Origin: Pseudomonadota bacterium
GTDB taxonomy: Bacteria > Pseudomonadota > Gammaproteobacteria > UBA9214
DNA length: 64,000 nucleotides
Reading direction: 5' to 3'
Assembly (NCBI GenBank): GCA_041395565.1
Contig: JAWLAI010000003.1
Location: 62,001-126,000, forward strand
The position numbers and the translations under genes are program-made. Below the pieces are notes generated by a model, which made no database searches, was not told the DNA's origin, and worked only from the letters and a program-made list of their open reading frames with translations. This document shows, in pieces, positions 8,272 through 17,403 of this stretch (position 1 is the stretch's first letter; each line of letters begins with the position of its first letter).

Positions 8272-10731
8272 TTGCGCCTTCAAAACAAGATTCTGCTGCT
8301 ACTGGTTCCGCTGATAGTCCTGCCGCTGCTGGTGCTCGGATGGTCTGCGTATTCCCTGTTGATGGAGGACGCGCGCGCCCGTACCCAGCATCAGGTCACC
8401 ACCCTGCTGGAGCAGATCAGGTTTCACACCGAATCGGTGATGCAAACGGCCAGGGCAAATGCCAGCCTCTTCGCCAGCGCCACTCCCATCACCCGCTACG
8501 TGCTCGCGGATCCCGAGGACAGCAGTAAACCGGAACTGAAGGAGGAAGTGCTCGATCTGCTGTTCAACTACCAGATCGCCTACCCTGAGTACTACGAGAT
8601 ACGCATCATCTCGCCCGCTGGTCAGGAGGAACTGCGCTCGGTCATCGGCAATGTCGAGAATCTATCCACCGACGAATCCATGTCTTCCTACTTCCTCGGC
8701 TCGAGCAAGAGCCCGGGTATCATCTACACGACCTTTCTCAACAACCCGGACAACAACAAGCCCGCGCTGCTGACCAGCAAGCCGCTGACCGTCATCAGCG
8801 ACAAGAACAAAGCCGCAGACGGTCACGCCCAGGTGAAGGGTTATCTGATGCTGACCGTGGATCTCGGCATCCTTGGCAAGATTGCCCGCAGCGAGAAGGT
8901 CGGACAGAACGGCAATATCTTCTTCACCGATTCCAAGGGCACGATCCTGTTTCATCCCTCGGCCGCCGAAGTCGGCAAGCAGCTGCCCGCCGGGCTGTTC
9001 AAAGATATCAGCAAGGCCGCGGACAGATTTGCGCCCTATGATTCCAGCAGTGACGGCGCGGTCATACACTACCAGGGCATCAAGCTGCACAACTGGCTGT
9101 ACGCATTCGCCGCCTACGGCGAGGATGAATTCATCGCCAAGAGCATCAGTCTCGGCAGATCGGTCACCATCATCACCTGCCTGGCCATCATCGTCACCGT
9201 CGCCTTCCTGCTCGGCATTCTGCGGTCGCTGCTGATCAAGCCGATTCAACAGCTCAGCATCGCTGCCCGGGAGATGGGTCACGGCCAGGTGCTGGTACCG
9301 ATCAATGTCGAATCCGACGATGAAATCGGCGACCTCGCCAATACCTTCCGCGAGATGGGCGAGAACCTTAATCACTACCATGAACAGGTGCGCTACGTTG
9401 CCTATCACGACAGCCTGACGGGACTGCCCAACCGGCTGCTGTTCAAGGACTACCTGACCCGCGCAACCGCCGAGGCCCGGCGCAACTACCAGGAACTCAC
9501 CGTCCTGTTTCTCGACCTGGACAATTTCAAGCGCATCAACGATACCCTGGGACACCAGGCCGGAGACAACCTGCTCGAAGCCTTCGCCGACCGCCTGTCG
9601 GGCTGCCTGCGCCAGACCGACGTCATCGCGCACACGTCGCACGACACGTCATCCAGCGTCATGGCGCGACTCGCCGGCGACGAGTTCATCATTTTGCTGC
9701 CCCGGACTACGGGTTCCGCCCAGGCACAGAAAATCGCGATGCGCATCCTGGAATCGCTCAAGACACCCTTCATCATAGACAAGCAGGAACTGCACATCAG
9801 CACCAGCATCGGTATCGCCCTCTACCCCGAGGATGGGCAGAATGCGGATGACCTGATCAAGAACGCCGATATCGCCATGTACCATGCGAAGAAGTCAGGC
9901 CGTAACAACTACCAGTTCTACTCCAGGAAAATGAACGAGCAGGCCCTGCTCAAACTGCGGCTCGAGAGCCGCCTGCGTCACGCGGTGGAAAACAACGAAC
10001 TGGAGATCCATTACCAGCCCCAGGTGAATCTCGCCACCGGCCTGGTCACCGGCGCGGAATCACTGATACGCTGGCGCGACGGCGAATCCGGCATGATCCC
10101 GCCGGACGTGTTCATACCGATTGCGGAGGAATACGGCCTGATCATTCCGATCAGCGAATGGCTGATCAATGAAGCCTGCCGGCAGGCCCAGGCCTGGCTG
10201 GACATGTATCACAACCCGATCACCATCGCGCTCAACATCTCGGCCATCCACCTGAACGGCCGCGAACTCACCCGGCTGATCTCGAAGACACTCGACAGCA
10301 CCGGCTACCGGCCGGAATTGCTCGAACTCGAACTCACGGAAACGAGCATCCTGAATGATCCCGAGCTTGCCATCGACACGCTAAGCCAGTTGCAGGCCAT
10401 GGGATTGCAGACCTCGCTGGACGACTTCGGCACCGGCTATTCATCACTCAATTACCTGATGCGCCTGCCGCTCGACAAACTCAAGATCGACCGCAGCTTC
10501 ATCCAGAACCTGGACAAGGACGAGCGCGGCAAGTCCATCGTCTCCGCGATCATCGCGATGGCGCATAGCCTGGATCTCGAGGTCATCGCCGAAGGCATCG
10601 AAGAATCTTCGCATCTTGAATTGCTGCGCAGGATGGGCTGCGACATCGTGCAGGGTTACCATATCGCGCGCCCCATGCCCGCCGTGGAATTCGAGAAAAT
10701 GATTGCGACGAGTCTGCAGCTGATTGCGTAG
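8272..10731 (+). CDS. dCache-HAMP-GGDEF-EAL membrane protein
   Basis: An 819-residue membrane sensor. TM1 (about 6-28), a large periplasmic double-Cache domain (about 40-285), TM2 (about 300-322), HAMP (about 320-375), GGDEF (about 385-555) and EAL (about 570-815). The cyclase motif is AGDEF, a variant often still active; the EAL motif is ESL (GAESLIRW), while DDFGTGYSS and the downstream Glu and Gln motifs are kept. The open frame extends upstream to GTG 8230, but that adds CCSAETGIEQDYS without hydrophobic or signal character. TTG at 8272, preceded by AACAGGA at a good distance, places TM1 right at the N-terminus and is preferred. Probably senses a small extracellular molecule, as dCache domains usually do. 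Confidence 0.88.
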   Translation: MRLQNKILLLLVPLIVLPLLVLGWSAYSLLMEDARARTQHQVTTLLEQIRFHTESVMQTARANASLFASATPITRYVLADPEDSSKPELKEEVLDLLFNYQIAYPEYYEIRIISPAGQEELRSVIGNVENLSTDESMSSYFLGSSKSPGIIYTTFLNNPDNNKPALLTSKPLTVISDKNKAADGHAQVKGYLMLTVDLGILGKIARSEKVGQNGNIFFTDSKGTILFHPSAAEVGKQLPAGLFKDISKAADRFAPYDSSSDGAVIHYQGIKLHNWLYAFAAYGEDEFIAKSISLGRSVTIITCLAIIVTVAFLLGILRSLLIKPIQQLSIAAREMGHGQVLVPINVESDDEIGDLANTFREMGENLNHYHEQVRYVAYHDSLTGLPNRLLFKDYLTRATAEARRNYQELTVLFLDLDNFKRINDTLGHQAGDNLLEAFADRLSGCLRQTDVIAHTSHDTSSSVMARLAGDEFIILLPRTTGSAQAQKIAMRILESLKTPFIIDKQELHISTSIGIALYPEDGQNADDLIKNADIAMYHAKKSGRNNYQFYSRKMNEQALLKLRLESRLRHAVENNELEIHYQPQVNLATGLVTGAESLIRWRDGESGMIPPDVFIPIAEEYGLIIPISEWLINEACRQAQAWLDMYHNPITIALNISAIHLNGRELTRLISKTLDSTGYRPELLELELTETSILNDPELAIDTLSQLQAMGLQTSLDDFGTGYSSLNYLMRLPLDKLKIDRSFIQNLDKDERGKSIVSAIIAMAHSLDLEVIAEGIEESSHLELLRRMGCDIVQGYHIARPMPAVEFEKMIATSLQLIA

Positions 10732-10809
10732 CAGCCGCATTCCAGCCGACCGCACAGCACGGTACGGCAGACACGCCGTTGCACGCTGATTTCTGACCCT
10801 GGAAATACG

Positions 10810-10835
10810 CCGCCCCGCCACGGCGGGCGGGGCGG
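10810..10835. terminator. Strong stem-loop between convergent genes
   Basis: A perfect 10-bp GC-only stem (CCGCCCCGCC / GGCGGGGCGG) with a 6-nt loop lies between the ends of the dCache-GGDEF-EAL gene and the SQR gene. No T-tract follows on either strand, so it is not a classical intrinsic terminator. It may protect 3' ends or halt transcription with Rho from both directions. Confidence 0.4.
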
Positions 10836-10844
10836 ACACGCCTG

Positions 10845-12119
10845 CTAGTGTTCTTCCAGACGGTTGATGCCCAGTGCCTTGAGGATGTACTTCTCGTAGA
10901 TGGGTTCCGAGGATCCCTTCTTCATCTTGCGGATGAAGTATTTCTCAAAGGCGATCTTCGCCAGGTGCACCCACTTGCCCTTCTTCATCCAGGCAACATT
11001 GCGCGGCGGGATCTGAGGCAGCGCCACGAAGGCGGCACCGGTATCGCCCATGTCGGCCAGGCAGATGGCGTTCCAGGTACCGCGATGGGACAGCTTGTTG
11101 CCCTTGATGTCATCGCTGATGTTATGCACGATCGCGGTCACCATCGATTCGATCATGTAGCCGGTCTTCGGCGCACCCGTCGGAACCGGGGTGGCCTCGA
11201 CCGGTGGGATTGCGATGCACACGCCGGCGGAGTAGATGTTGTTGTACTTCGGGCTGCGCTGGTACTCGTCAACGATCACGAAGCCGCGCGGGTTGCACAG
11301 GCCCTCGACTGCGGCGACGCAATCGACGCCCTTGAACGCCGGCAGCATCATCGAGTAGTTGAACGGCAACTCGAGATCCTGCACCTTCTTGCCGTCCTTG
11401 TCGTACTGCTCGACGAACATCTTGCCGGCCTCGACCTTGACCACCTTGGCGTTGGTCACCCACTTGATGTCATGCTGGCGCAGCTCGCTTTCCAGCATGC
11501 CCTTGGAGTCACCCACGCCGCCCAGCCCGAGATGACCGATGTAAGGTTCGCTGGTGACGAAGGTCATCGGAATCTTCTTGCGCATACGGCGCTTGCGCAG
11601 ATCGGCATCCATGATGAAGGCATACTCGTAGGCCGGTCCGAAACAACTGGCAAACGGCATCGCACCGATGATGACGGGACCGGGATTCTCCAGCAGCTGC
11701 TCGTATGCCGTGTGTGCCTTCTCGGCGTGGTCGATGGTGCAGATGGACAGCGTGTGCCCCTCGGGACCGGAACCGGACACCTCTTCGAAGGCAAGCCGCG
11801 GTCCGGTGGCGATCACCAGGTAATCGTAATCAACGCCCTGGCCGCCGGCGAGTTCCAGGCGATTGGCCGCCGGGTCGATGCGGGTCACCTTGCCGGCGAT
11901 GAAATCGATATTCTTCCGGTTCAGCGGCGGGGCCAGCGGGAAGGTGATGTCCTTGCGCTTGCGCCAGCCGACGCCCACCCAGGGGTTCGACGGTACGAAC
12001 TGGAAATGATCCGACTCGTTGACGACGGTGACCTTGTGCTCCTTGCCCAGTTCCGCGCGCAATTCATATGCTGCCGGCATACCGCCGGTCCCAGCGCCCA
12101 ACACTACCACGTGTGCCAT
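10845..12119 (-). CDS. sqr: Sulfide:quinone oxidoreductase
   Basis: A 424-residue FAD flavoprotein of the disulfide reductase superfamily. The N-terminal dinucleotide fold VVVLGAGTGGMPAAYEL and the second FAD element YLVIATGPRL are clear. Cys127, Cys159 and Cys353 sit at nearly the same positions as the three redox cysteines of Acidithiobacillus ferrooxidans SQR (128, 160, 356), which supports sulfide oxidation to polysulfide with electrons passed to the quinone pool. There is no signal peptide; an amphipathic C-terminus (residues about 375-420, Lys-rich) would dock to the membrane. A perfect AGGAGG ribosome site precedes the ATG. The gene is monocistronic, with a 561-bp spacer upstream. A flavocytochrome c-like or general type II NADH dehydrogenase role is less likely given the cysteines. 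Confidence 0.85.
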   Translation of the reverse strand: MAHVVVLGAGTGGMPAAYELRAELGKEHKVTVVNESDHFQFVPSNPWVGVGWRKRKDITFPLAPPLNRKNIDFIAGKVTRIDPAANRLELAGGQGVDYDYLVIATGPRLAFEEVSGSGPEGHTLSICTIDHAEKAHTAYEQLLENPGPVIIGAMPFASCFGPAYEYAFIMDADLRKRRMRKKIPMTFVTSEPYIGHLGLGGVGDSKGMLESELRQHDIKWVTNAKVVKVEAGKMFVEQYDKDGKKVQDLELPFNYSMMLPAFKGVDCVAAVEGLCNPRGFVIVDEYQRSPKYNNIYSAGVCIAIPPVEATPVPTGAPKTGYMIESMVTAIVHNISDDIKGNKLSHRGTWNAICLADMGDTGAAFVALPQIPPRNVAWMKKGKWVHLAKIAFEKYFIRKMKKGSSEPIYEKYILKALGINRLEEH

Positions 12120-12680
12120 TTAATCCTCCTGAATGTTCAAGCCCCTGTCGTGCCCCGTCTACACGGGAATGCACTATCCCTCGATATTTGCAGCCGTACG
12201 CGACGCGCGCGTCCCGGATGGTGTTGCTCGCAAGCAGTGCCCGGTCTTACGCATAGCGACACGCATAACCGCACTTTTATATCCATATAACACAATCTTT
12301 ATTGCTCTGGAAACTAAATAGATCAATAGACAGGGTATAAAACACGATAAATTCAGGAGCTTGCCTGTTTGGAACGCATCGGCGCCAGTGGCTTGGCCGC
12401 CGCGCTCTAGACGATGGTCGAGCGCGTCTTACCGCTCTCCCGGCCCGCCACACGGCCGCCGCCTGCTGCAAGCGTGCATACCGCCCGCGGCGATGGACGG
12501 GAACTCACAGTGTCGCAGACACAGGCCTTGCGACCCCGGCTGGCCTCGTTGCGCGCCGCTCGGGTAGCATCGGCCACTTCACGCCTGCCGCGCCAGCAGG
12601 CAACATCGCCACGGTCGCGGCCACGTGGCATTATGCGCTAGGTTCTAGGCCCTGACCCGACCAACCGTGGAGCAAGCAAC
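12120..12680. other. 561-bp spacer between divergent sqr and AI-2E permease genes
   Basis: I see no credible gene here. Short open frames on both strands are Arg/Pro-rich shadows of GC-rich DNA. An AT-rich patch around 12270-12355 is the likely home of the sqr promoter, but no clean -35/-10 pair with proper spacing could be fixed. The last 20 bp hold GGAG for the permease GTG start. Confidence 0.5.
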
Positions 12681-13766
12681 GTGTATCCAATCAGACGCCT
12701 GGAGATGATGGCCGCCGTTGCCCTGTTGTCGCTGCTGGTCATCGGCACTGTCGTGGTGCTGCGACCGTTCATCATTTCGCTGATCCTTGCCGCCGTGCTG
12801 GCTTACGCTTCCTGGCCGGTCTATGAATGGCTGCTGGCACGTCTGCGTAACCGGCCCGGCGCAGCAGCCATGGCGATGACCATCCTGCTGCTGCTCACCC
12901 TGGTGACGCCGTTCGCGGTGATGGGCGTAAGCCTGGCGGACAACGCCGTCGAACTGCTGCGGTTGTTGCGCGAGGCGCTCAATCGACCGCTGCAGCCGCC
13001 ACCGGACTGGCTGCAGAACATCCCCCTCGCCGGTAGCTACCTGCAGGGGAAATGGCTCAGTATCATGCAGGAGGACGAGGGCACCCTGCTGGTGCAGGTG
13101 CGTGAACTGCTGCAGCGACTGCCCCTGCGCAGCTGGGCCATCCAGGCCGGCACCGCTCTGGGGCAGGGCGTGGTACTGATCAGTTTCAGCGTGCTGATCT
13201 GCTTTTTCTTCTATCGCGACGGCCCGGCCATCACCAGGCGCGTGCAGGCCGTCATGGAGCGCCTGACCGGACACCGCGCCCGCAACCTGATCGAGGTGAC
13301 GGCCGGCACCATTTCGCGCGTGGTCAACGGCATCCTGGGCACCGCGCTGGCACAGTCCGTCCTTGCACTGATCGGATTCTGGATCGCGGGTGTGCCCGGC
13401 GCCATGCTGCTCGGACTGCTGACATTCTTCCTGTCCATCCTGCCGATGGGACCACCGTTGGTCTGGATTCCCGCTGCGGCTTGGTTGTATTTCCAGGGCA
13501 AGACCGGCATGGCCATCTTTCTCGCCCTGTGGGGCCTGGTGCTGATCAGCAGCATCGACAATGTCGTCAAGCCGTTTCTGATCAGCCGCGGCGGTGCATT
13601 GCCGTTGCTACTGGTGTTCATGGGGGTACTGGGCGGCCTGCTGGCCTTCGGCTTCATCGGGGTATTCCTGGGGCCGGTGATACTGGCCGTCTCCTACGCG
13701 CTGCTGACGGAGTGGCTCAATCCGAAACAGGTCGAGGCCACAGCGTCCGGCGAGGGTGGCGGCTAA
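12681..13766 (+). CDS. AI-2E family (PerM/YdiK-type) permease
   Basis: A 361-residue polytopic membrane protein with the layout of the AI-2E transporter family (PF01594). There is a pair of N-terminal helices (about 8-48), another helix (about 60-80), a cytoplasmic middle region (about 90-165), and a C-terminal block of five helices with the conserved LPMGPPLVWIPAA and GVFLGPVILAVSYALL segments. Members export autoinducer-2, exchange Na+/H+ or have unknown substrates, so the exact role is open. The start is GTG with GGAG 8 nt upstream. It stands alone, divergent from sqr and convergent with the small minus-strand gene that follows. Confidence 0.85.
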   Translation: MYPIRRLEMMAAVALLSLLVIGTVVVLRPFIISLILAAVLAYASWPVYEWLLARLRNRPGAAAMAMTILLLLTLVTPFAVMGVSLADNAVELLRLLREALNRPLQPPPDWLQNIPLAGSYLQGKWLSIMQEDEGTLLVQVRELLQRLPLRSWAIQAGTALGQGVVLISFSVLICFFFYRDGPAITRRVQAVMERLTGHRARNLIEVTAGTISRVVNGILGTALAQSVLALIGFWIAGVPGAMLLGLLTFFLSILPMGPPLVWIPAAAWLYFQGKTGMAIFLALWGLVLISSIDNVVKPFLISRGGALPLLLVFMGVLGGLLAFGFIGVFLGPVILAVSYALLTEWLNPKQVEATASGEGGG

Positions 13767-13788
13767 GGCCGGAGCGCAAAGCGGCGCC

Positions 13789-14274
13789 TCAGCAATACAC
13801 GTTGTTGCTGCGGCTGATGAAATCCTGATAGTCGATGTAATGACTGCCGTCGCATGAGAAGACCAGCCCGACCATGCCGTTGATGATATTCAGCGAACCG
13901 GCACGCAGATAGACGGTCGCATCTCGTAGACGCAGATCACGGAAGATCTCCAGCACTGCGCGTATCCGCTGCGGCGGCACGGTGGCATTGACCGGATAGG
14001 GAGTGTAATCGAAACAGCGGCGCAAGCGGCGGGCAAGAAATTCCTCTTTGATATAGACCTGGTAATTGTACGGATCGGCGAGCGACCACAGCGTCACCTG
14101 GCCGCTCGAGAAGTGAATCTTGGCGTGGAAGATGCCGCGTTCGCGCAGCAGGTGTTCCACCGTGTCGATGACCTTGTCGAGCTGCGCGTCGAACACGCTG
14201 GTGATGCGGGACTGGCTGAACAGGAACCGGCGGATCGACGGGTCACCCCTGATCTGTAACCAGCGCTTCTGCAT
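13789..14274 (-). CDS. Conserved hypothetical protein
   Basis: A 161-residue soluble protein that I do not assign to a family. It begins MQKRWLQIRGDPSIRRFLFSQ, has a predicted helix containing DAQLDKVIDTVEHLLRERG, then a beta-rich middle (IHFSSGQVTLWSLAD) and ends SRSNNVYC. No signal peptide, membrane segment or catalytic motif is seen. The ATG at 14274 is chosen because GGGGAGGG lies immediately upstream; the frame is open further to 14328, but with a Cys-rich stretch that looks non-coding. It is convergent with the permease gene, 22 bp apart, and downstream of lpdA on the same strand after a 309-bp gap holding a long palindrome. Confidence 0.6.
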   Translation of the reverse strand: MQKRWLQIRGDPSIRRFLFSQSRITSVFDAQLDKVIDTVEHLLRERGIFHAKIHFSSGQVTLWSLADPYNYQVYIKEEFLARRLRRCFDYTPYPVNATVPPQRIRAVLEIFRDLRLRDATVYLRAGSLNIINGMVGLVFSCDGSHYIDYQDFISRSNNVYC

Positions 14275-14583
14275 GCGTCCCTCCCCGCCGCAGGCGTTAC
14301 CGCAACATGCTTGCAAGAACCGCACCACAGGACACGCGGCTGATTCTGCTGCAATTCATGCGCTGCCTGCCCGGGTCGCCGCACCTTAATTGTGCGCGCT
14401 GCACCGGGATCATGCAGGCAGGTGGAAGGCGCCCGACGCGCGGAATTGCGATCCAGGGTAGCGCGGAAGCATTGCTCATTGAGAAACTGCGTTCCGCGGC
14501 AATCTCCAACGGGTGATCTCATGGCATGAGATCGCTGCGCTGTGCTCGCCATCACCGGAATTCCGGATTTGATCAGCGGCGCC
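14275..14583. other. 309-bp spacer with a 19-bp palindrome
   Basis: No gene is seen. The spacer lies between the end of lpdA and the start of the small hypothetical gene, both on the minus strand. It contains a perfect 19-bp palindrome with a single central base at 14515-14533 and a second perfect 12-bp palindrome (CCGGAATTCCGG) at 14555-14566. It probably holds the promoter of the hypothetical gene. Confidence 0.5.
14515..14533. promoter_or_regulatory. Perfect 19-bp inverted repeat, candidate operator
   Basis: The sequence GATCTCATG-G-CATGAGATC has two perfect 9-bp arms around one central base. It lies about 50 bp past the lpdA stop and 240 bp before the next minus-strand start. A loop of one base is too tight for an RNA terminator, which favours a dimeric protein binding site. 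The binding protein is unknown. Confidence 0.4.
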
Positions 14584-16032
14584 CTAGCCCTCCGGCGGCC
14601 GGCGCCGGCTCCTGCCGACGTGAATGGCACGGTTGTCGACATCTAGCGCCGCCTCGTGCAGTGCCTCGGACAGCGTCGGATGCGCGAACACCGTACGCGC
14701 GATGTCCTCGCTGCTGGCGCCGAACTCCATGGCGAGCACGGCCTGTCCGATCAGCTCGGACGCCTGCGCGCCCAGGATATGCACGCCCAACACGCGGTCG
14801 TCGCCGGCATCGCTGAGCACCTTGATCATACCCTCGGGTGCCTGCATGGCACGCGCCCGCCCGCTGGCCGCGAAGGGGAAAATGCCGCTGTGGAACGCGA
14901 TGCCGGCATGGCGCAATGCCTCCTCGCTCTGGCCGACCCAGGCGATCTCCGGGTGGGTATAGATCACGGCCGGGATCGTGGCGTAATTCACCGCGCCCTG
15001 CTGACCGGCAATGCGCTCAGCCACGGCCATGCCCTCCTCAGAGCCCTTGTGGGCCAGCATGGGTCCGCGCACGGTATCCCCGATGGCGTACACGCCGGGC
15101 AGATTGGTCGCGCAGTCGTCATCGACATGGATGTAACCGCGCTCGTCGAGCAGCAGTCCTGCTGCCGGCGTAGCCAGCGACTCGGTACACGGGCGACGCC
15201 CCACGGCGACGATCAGCCGGTCGACGGTCAGGCTGTGCGTCCCGCCGGCATCCTGGTAATCGATGGCGACACCATCGCTGCCGGTCCGGGTCGAGCTGAC
15301 CAGTGCGCCCAGACGGATGTCCAGCCCCTGCCGCGTGTAGAGCTTGAGTGCGGCGTTCGCCAGCTGCCGGTCGGCCATCGCAAGAAAACGGTCCTGGGCC
15401 TCGAGCAGGGTCACCTCGGCGCCGAGGCGGCGCCAGATACTGCCCAGTTCGAGGCCGATCACGCCGGCGCCGATGATGCCCAGCCGGCGCGGGACGCTGC
15501 GCCAGTTCAGCGCCCCTGCGGAGTCAACGATGACCTCTCCCTGCAGCGGCGCGGCATCCAGCTCGATCGGGCGTGAGCCGGTAGCAAGGATGACATGCCG
15601 CGCACCGATCGTCCGCCGCTCTCCGGCGTGCGCTTCGATACTGACCTGTCGTTCCGGCAACAACTGGCCGCGGCCGGCTATCCAGGTGATCCCAGCCGTC
15701 TTGAACAGTGCGGCGATACCGCCGGTCAGGTCGCGCACGATGGTATCCTTCTGCGCGATCATGGCAGGCACATCGAGGGTCACGCCATTCACCCCGATGC
15801 CGTGCGCCGCGACCCCTGACTCGACGCGCTCGTAGAGCTCCGAGCTTTCCAGCAGCGCCTTGGAAGGGATGCAGCCGGCGTTCAGGCAGGTACCGCCCAG
15901 CACCGGCCGGCCGGCACCGTCGAGCCAGTCATCGACACAGGCGGTACGCAGCCCGAGTTGCGCGCAACGCAGCGCGGCCACGTATCCGGCGGGGCCGGCA
16001 CCGATCACGATAACGTCATAGGTTTCGCTCAT
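14584..16032 (-). CDS. lpdA: Dihydrolipoyl dehydrogenase (E3)
   Basis: The E3 subunit of 2-oxo acid dehydrogenase complexes (482 residues). It reoxidises dihydrolipoamide and passes electrons through FAD to NAD+. FAD fold IVIGAGPAGYVAALR; redox-active disulfide in GGTCLNAGCIPSK; NAD fold LGIIGAGVIGLELGS; C-terminal interface and active-site His-Glu in AHPTLSEALHEAA. Length is normal for the family. It is the last gene of the sucA-sucB-lpdA operon, 74 bp after sucB, so it most likely serves the 2-oxoglutarate complex and possibly others. The start ATG matches the family N-terminus directly before the FAD fold. Confidence 0.96.
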   Translation of the reverse strand: MSETYDVIVIGAGPAGYVAALRCAQLGLRTACVDDWLDGAGRPVLGGTCLNAGCIPSKALLESSELYERVESGVAAHGIGVNGVTLDVPAMIAQKDTIVRDLTGGIAALFKTAGITWIAGRGQLLPERQVSIEAHAGERRTIGARHVILATGSRPIELDAAPLQGEVIVDSAGALNWRSVPRRLGIIGAGVIGLELGSIWRRLGAEVTLLEAQDRFLAMADRQLANAALKLYTRQGLDIRLGALVSSTRTGSDGVAIDYQDAGGTHSLTVDRLIVAVGRRPCTESLATPAAGLLLDERGYIHVDDDCATNLPGVYAIGDTVRGPMLAHKGSEEGMAVAERIAGQQGAVNYATIPAVIYTHPEIAWVGQSEEALRHAGIAFHSGIFPFAASGRARAMQAPEGMIKVLSDAGDDRVLGVHILGAQASELIGQAVLAMEFGASSEDIARTVFAHPTLSEALHEAALDVDNRAIHVGRSRRRPPEG

Positions 16033-16106
16033 TTCTGCCTGCCTTCCGTGCCGTGCCGGCAGTCGCCACGGCCGCTCCGCCCGGCGCGGCGCCGCGCCCC
16101 GTCACG

Positions 16107-17342
16107 CTAGATGTCGAGCAGCATCGCCGCCGGATCTTCCAGCAGCTCGACTATGGTCTTGAGGAAGGTAACGGCGCTTTTGCCATCCACGATGCGATGG
16201 TCGTAGGTCAGTGCCAGATACATCATCGGCCGCACGACCACCTCGCCATTCACCACCACCGCCCGGTCCTGAATCCTGTGCATGCCGAGAATCGCGCTCT
16301 GGGGCGGATTCAGGATCGGCGTGGACAGCATCGAGCCGAATACGCCGCCGTTGGTGATGGAAAAGGTGCCTCCGGTTATGTCCTCGATCGCAAGCTTGCC
16401 GTCGCGGGCGCGCGTCGCAAACGCCAGCACCTCGGTCTCGATCTCCGCCAGGCTCATGTATTCCGCATTGCGCAGGATCGGCACGACCAGCCCGCGGTCG
16501 GTGCTGATCGCCACGCCGATATCGCAGAAGCCGTGATAGACGATGTCATCGCCATCTATCGAGGCGTTGATATCCGGATGCCGCTTGAGCGCCTCGGCCG
16601 CGGCACGCACGAAGAACGACATGTATCCAAGACGCACGCCGTGCACCTTTTCGAATGCCTCACGATGCCGCTCGCGCAGCGTCTTGACCGGCTCCATATT
16701 GACTTCGTTGAACGTCGTCAGCATGGCGGTTGACTGCGTGGCGGCGAGCATGCGCTCGGCGATACGTGCCCGCAGCCGCGACATCGGCACACGCTTCTGC
16801 GGACGGTCTTCCTCGATCAGCGGCAATCCCGGTGTGCCGGCCGCCACCTGCACCACGGGTGCGGGCGGTGACTCCTGCATCGCTGGCGCAGGCGTTGCTG
16901 CCTGCTCTGCGAGATGCGCCAGCACGTCACCCTTGGTGATACGGCCACCCTTGCCGCTGCCGTAGATATGGCGGGGATCCAGGTCATGGTCGGCGACCAG
17001 CTTGCGCACCGCCGGACTCAGCGTGTCGTCGCCCGCACCGGCAACGGCGGCGGGCGTCGCCGCTGTGCTGCCGGTGGCAGGCTGCGCGGAGTCTGTCGCT
17101 GCGCCGTTGCTGCGGATGACGGCGAGCACCTGATCGGGCACGACCGTGGCGCCGTCTCCGGCCAGGATGGAATCGAGGATACCGTCCTCGGGTGCCGGCA
17201 CCTCGAGTACGACCTTGTCGGTCTCGATGTCGACCAAGGCCTCGTCGCGCCTGATGATGTCGCCCGGCTGCTTGTGCCAGCAGGCCACCACGCCGTCGCT
17301 GACAGATTCCGGCAATGCAGGCACCCTGAGTTCAGTCGCCAT
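16107..17342 (-). CDS. sucB: 2-oxoglutarate dehydrogenase E2, succinyltransferase
   Basis: Dihydrolipoyllysine succinyltransferase (411 residues), the core of the 2-oxoglutarate dehydrogenase complex in the TCA cycle. One N-terminal lipoyl domain (lipoyl-Lys in DIETDKVVLEV), an Ala/Pro/Thr linker (about 80-105), the peripheral-subunit-binding domain (LSPAVRKLVADHDL ... GSGKGGRITKGDVLAH) and the C-terminal catalytic domain with YDHRIVDGK. The ATG at 17342 with GGAG upstream begins MATELRVPALPESVSDG, the usual family start; the frame is open to 17390 but that part is not conserved. It lies 61 bp after sucA. Confidence 0.96.
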   Translation of the reverse strand: MATELRVPALPESVSDGVVACWHKQPGDIIRRDEALVDIETDKVVLEVPAPEDGILDSILAGDGATVVPDQVLAVIRSNGAATDSAQPATGSTAATPAAVAGAGDDTLSPAVRKLVADHDLDPRHIYGSGKGGRITKGDVLAHLAEQAATPAPAMQESPPAPVVQVAAGTPGLPLIEEDRPQKRVPMSRLRARIAERMLAATQSTAMLTTFNEVNMEPVKTLRERHREAFEKVHGVRLGYMSFFVRAAAEALKRHPDINASIDGDDIVYHGFCDIGVAISTDRGLVVPILRNAEYMSLAEIETEVLAFATRARDGKLAIEDITGGTFSITNGGVFGSMLSTPILNPPQSAILGMHRIQDRAVVVNGEVVVRPMMYLALTYDHRIVDGKSAVTFLKTIVELLEDPAAMLLDI

Positions 17343-17403
17343 TGCGCATCCGCTCCCGTCGTTGATCGATTCCCGGCGCCATGGCAGCAATCCGGCGCGT
17401 CCG

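Noticed and set aside
10848..12290. 480-codon open frame antisense to sqr
   Set aside because: GC-driven shadow of sqr; no motif, and sqr has a strong ribosome site and conserved motifs.
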